This document shows positions 61,301-64,000 of a stretch of DNA of 64,000 bases, one piece after another. The stretch covers positions 721,501 to 785,500 of the forward strand of contig WAEK01000018.1 of assembly GCA_011634665.1 (NCBI GenBank). The letters are read 5' to 3'. This DNA is from Mortierella sp. BCC40632. Taxonomy: Eukaryota > Mortierellomycota > Mortierellomycetes > Mortierellales > Mortierellaceae. Each line of letters starts with the position of its first letter. Positions within the stretch are counted from its first letter, which is position 1. The notes below the pieces were generated by a model, which made no database searches, was not told the origin of the DNA, and saw only the letters and a program-made list of their open reading frames with translations. A program made the translations under genes and the position numbers.

Positions 61301-62535
61301 TTTCTCCGATCGTTGCTATGATGCGAAGAAACAAAATCTTTGTCTCGGCAGAGTTTGGTTTCTCCAGGAGTGCCAGTATTCTAGATATGAATCCGGGAGC
61401 CTCTGCGACTTGCCGCCTATATTTCTCCTCCTATAAATCATGTGTGGGGTGGGGAGTGAGTAGCTGAATAAACAAGCGCTATCGATAGATTCATAAAAAA
61501 ATATATCCCTGATCTATCCAAAGATGTGCTCAATACTCGAAGAGTGTAAGTGTTGTACCTTTAATATCAGGGTCATGAGCATAAGCGCTTTGTTAACGGG
61601 TTCCTGCATACACTCTGATCTTTCACTCTTCTTCAGTGAGGACTCTCTAGATGGATCACAGTAGAAGAGGGGACGGATAGAAGTATTAATATGAATTCCC
61701 GTCAACCAAAAAAAAAAAAAAAAAAAAAAAAAGTTTAACAGCCCTTTGATTTGAGAGATCCCAGCCTTACTTTTCAACCGCACTAAACAAGGTCGTCATG
61801 ATCTCAGAGCAATCACCATAGATCCGTTCAACAGAAATCTCACTCTCCTCAAGCTCGGCTTGAGGGATCATCTCCCGGTACGCCTCATCGAAGGTATCCA
61901 AGAAAACCGTCAGTCTTTGAGCGACAGTCTGAATATCATTACTGAATACAAAAGATGTATGTGGTGAGAGCACAGACAAAGAGAAATAAAATGTGCGTCG
62001 TGTTAATGCCATGGACTGGAATATAAATGGGTCAGCTCTGCTCGCATCTGCCGCACAAGGCACGATCAAGCCAAGCGGGGTGTCGGTTTGGTAAGCCTCT
62101 AGTGAGTAATGACGAATGAAAACTGTAGCCTCAGAGATGGGAGGGGGAGGAAGAAAGAGAGTTCCTCTCGGCCTAGCTCACAATTGCCTCATACGCTAAA
62201 CTGTAGCGTCAATCGCACTGTCCGCTAACAAATCCTGTTCTTATCGAAGGCTCGTTTCCATCATAGCCATTTCCTGCGTCTGGGTGGGTCACATATGGCT
62301 GTCGCTGCCAGCTATATTCTTCTCGGAGTCTGTCAAGTCGCTTTCCAGAAAGTAGACTCCATGAAGGATAAAATGAGATCAGCGAGTTGGGGGCTAGGGG
62401 ACAAAAGATCTGTGGAATATAATACAGGGTCGGTGTTCGGTACCTCTTCTCTGCAACAGCCGTGTATTCCTGCCAAGTCTTTTGAATCTTGCGGTATGTC
62501 TTGTGGGAGGCCCATTTCTGGCGGACACTCTTCAT
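52325..62535 (-). CDS. Giant BEACH-like protein without BEACH domain
   Basis: Ten exons (minus): 62535-62444, 62329-62230, 62096-61771, 61646-61559, 61430-61277, 61159-60195, 60110-59163, 59065-58253, 58175-58024, 57932-52325; about 3,081 residues. Boundaries of exons 2-3 (weak GTTAGC donor) are uncertain; the rest close cleanly. The protein is a long helical-repeat solenoid, then a concanavalin/LamG-like domain (about 1,740-1,960: GGYTISVWAKVTAF, GIWHHIVFVHHKTMKLIVDG), a further solenoid (about 2,020-2,310: GGMRLCFRFLEL, GFEVIYEHL), a short coiled coil (about 2,625-2,665) and a disordered Ser/His/Asn-rich tail ending SVLIDHT. That order matches the N-terminal part of neurobeachin/WDFY3-type BEACH proteins, which scaffold membrane traffic and autophagy. 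The PH, BEACH and WD40 parts that should follow are absent. Confidence 0.8.
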
Positions 62536-63480
62536 TCTGGGAGAGAGTGATGCATGCGCTGGCTAGCTGGCTGTAGACGAGTTGGGCGAGTATCCTGGCT
62601 TGGTCTGGATGGAAGAAGGAAAACTGGCAACTGGAAGGGTCGTTAAGAAATGATCTCCAAAGTCTAAATCAGAACCAAGAATATGAATAAGCAACAAAGG
62701 TAAGCCTGATGCCAAGCAGTCGGTGGTGAGCATGGGCTGTAGGAATGTTACAGACTGATAAGTCGGCACTGCTGCGATCAGGCGGACATTAAGACCATGT
62801 ACAATGACCTTGGCAAAACAAGGTGCATGCTGGAGCCTGATGAGCAGATGGGCTTTGGGGGGATGGGGATAGTTAGCAGGACTGTAACAACGCACCAGAG
62901 AAAGAGAGAGAGAGAGAGCCGGATGATGATGTGAATGACCGGGCGATGGGTGAATGCAGAGTAGGAATGGCAGGTGCGGATGCGGAAAACGTGGAAAGGG
63001 CTGCGACCGTCGAGGACGGAGCAAGTGGGACGGATGAAGATATAGGGCGAACAAACGAGAGCTGCTCACGGTCTTCCCACTGAGACGGCTTCGTCACACA
63101 CCCTCACTCGCCCTCTCCGCACTCTTGAGAATCCACAGTGGCGACGTTCCAGTGGCACTTGCAAAAAGACTTCCATCGATCCATCCGGGGGCCCTCACGC
63201 CTACCGGTTGTCACCTTGCTAGAACTAGACCTGGTATCCCTCATCATCGACTTGGCCCTGGAGCTCGGTATCCCTCTACAAGCCACCTTTTTGCCTATCC
63301 AACCTGCTCGACTCTCTCTTTCATTGAAATTACCAGCAACAAGTCGACATTGTTTGCTCGAACCCTGGGGACTCGTAGGGTCACTCCATTTTTGTATGAG
63401 CATGACGTACAAACACTATGCGGATCAAATGTTGACAATACTTTACTATACAGTTTTTAAGAGGGGAGAGAGATCATGTA
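62536..63480. other. Upstream region of the BEACH-like gene
   Basis: 945 bases between the unknown gene and the BEACH-like start; both are on the minus strand. It has a TC-rich leader on the minus strand (GA repeat at about 62898-62918 on plus). Plus-strand 63138-63533 is an open frame of 131 codons without recognised motifs; it overlaps the neighbour's 3' end and is not called. Confidence 0.55.
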
Positions 63481-64000
63481 CTATGCTGTCTCGGCATGCT
63501 CTTCCCAGGTATTTCCGGACGACACTCGGTTGATGTATTCGGATAGATGAGCTCCCTCTGGAGTCTGCTGGCTAACAAGCCGCCCGCTGTACAATGCATC
63601 TGCCACAATATCAGTAGTGAGCTCGGACAGCCTATAGTATTGAAGTATTAGAGCCGATATTCATAAAGATATCCAATCCTCTAATCAACTAGTATACGGA
63701 GACCTGGCTACAAATAAGTCAGTAAACACACTAGCAGAGGGTCCTTACCAGGTCTGCAATTCGGGTGGAAGCAATGGCTCATCCGACCCATTAGAGATCT
63801 CCTTGAGCGTGTTGAAGTTTTCCTCTACTCTTGCCCTGTACTTGGAAAACAGGGGCCCAGCTTGATTGATGCATTGCTATAAGAGTCCACAGCCAGGTTA
63901 GCTAGATAGCTTAAAATTTCAGATTAATCACTGGGATATCAAGACCAAAATCATTCGATGGAGTCTTACGTAGAGTAGAGCGATCTGGTGGGCCATATAC
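63481..64000 (-). CDS. Unrecognised protein, C-terminal 102 residues
   Basis: The 5' part is outside the window. Exons (minus): 64000-63970, 63876-63749, 63631-63481, joined in one frame with good GT-AG borders. The visible end reads YMAHQIALLY, then QCINQAGPLFSKYRARVEEN, LPPELQTWLSELTTDIVADA, and finishes EEHAETA. It looks alpha-helical and soluble with amphipathic helices; no domain is recognised and no membrane segment seen. Codon use and splicing fit the other genes. It lies upstream of and in the same direction as the BEACH-like gene. Confidence 0.75.

Noticed and set aside
63138..63533. 131-codon plus-strand open frame
   Set aside because: It overlaps the 3' end of the minus-strand gene, another frame on the same strand is also open, and no motif is seen.

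Overview
The window reads as nuclear DNA of a filamentous, early-diverging fungus, most likely Mortierella-like (Mortierellomycota; inferred). The evidence is protein genes split by many short GT-AG introns, fungal-type genes (eL32, TFIIF beta, Ctr copper transporters, membrane P450s), very pyrimidine-rich leaders, and abundant A/T homopolymer runs of 15-40 nt in introns and intergenic DNA. No rRNA, convincing tRNA, CRISPR array or intact transposon was found.

Layout. 3-6263 (+): 3' part of REV3, the catalytic subunit of DNA polymerase zeta. 6264-11270: five kilobases without a clear gene, ending in a CT-rich leader of more than 2 kb ahead of a polyQ C2H2 zinc-finger regulator (11271-13913, +). 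14484-16074 (-): TFIIF beta, divergent from the eL32 ribosomal protein gene (17207-18109, +). 18293-22734 (-): a ten-exon DIS3L-type exosome ribonuclease.

23139-39588 is the most unusual part: an all-plus-strand tandem array that alternates Ctr copper transporter genes with cytochrome P450 genes: Ctr1, P450-A, Ctr2, P450-B, Ctr3 (broken), P450-C, P450-D (broken). All P450 copies share one intron plan. Long blocks, introns and intergenic DNA included, are almost identical between units, so the array has been shaped by recent unequal crossing-over or gene conversion. The Ctr genes share an upstream block containing the motif AATTGCCGC, and P450-B and P450-C share their promoter.

40496-45033 (+): a 1,082-residue protein with a Ser/Thr/Ala/Pro-rich N-terminal third and a long coiled coil, whose eight introns are all phase 0. 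45034-49970: repeat-rich DNA without a supported gene. 49971-50177 (-): a small secreted cysteine-rich protein. 52325-62535 (-): a protein of about 3,080 residues that resembles the helical and lectin-like N-terminal part of BEACH proteins but ends without PH, BEACH or WD40 domains. 63481-64000 (-): 3' end of a gene I do not recognise.

Exon boundaries were worked out by hand from GT-AG sites and reading-frame continuity. They close in frame in every multi-exon gene called intact; the least certain part is exons 2-3 of the BEACH-like gene. Family names rest on motif recognition, not on database searches.
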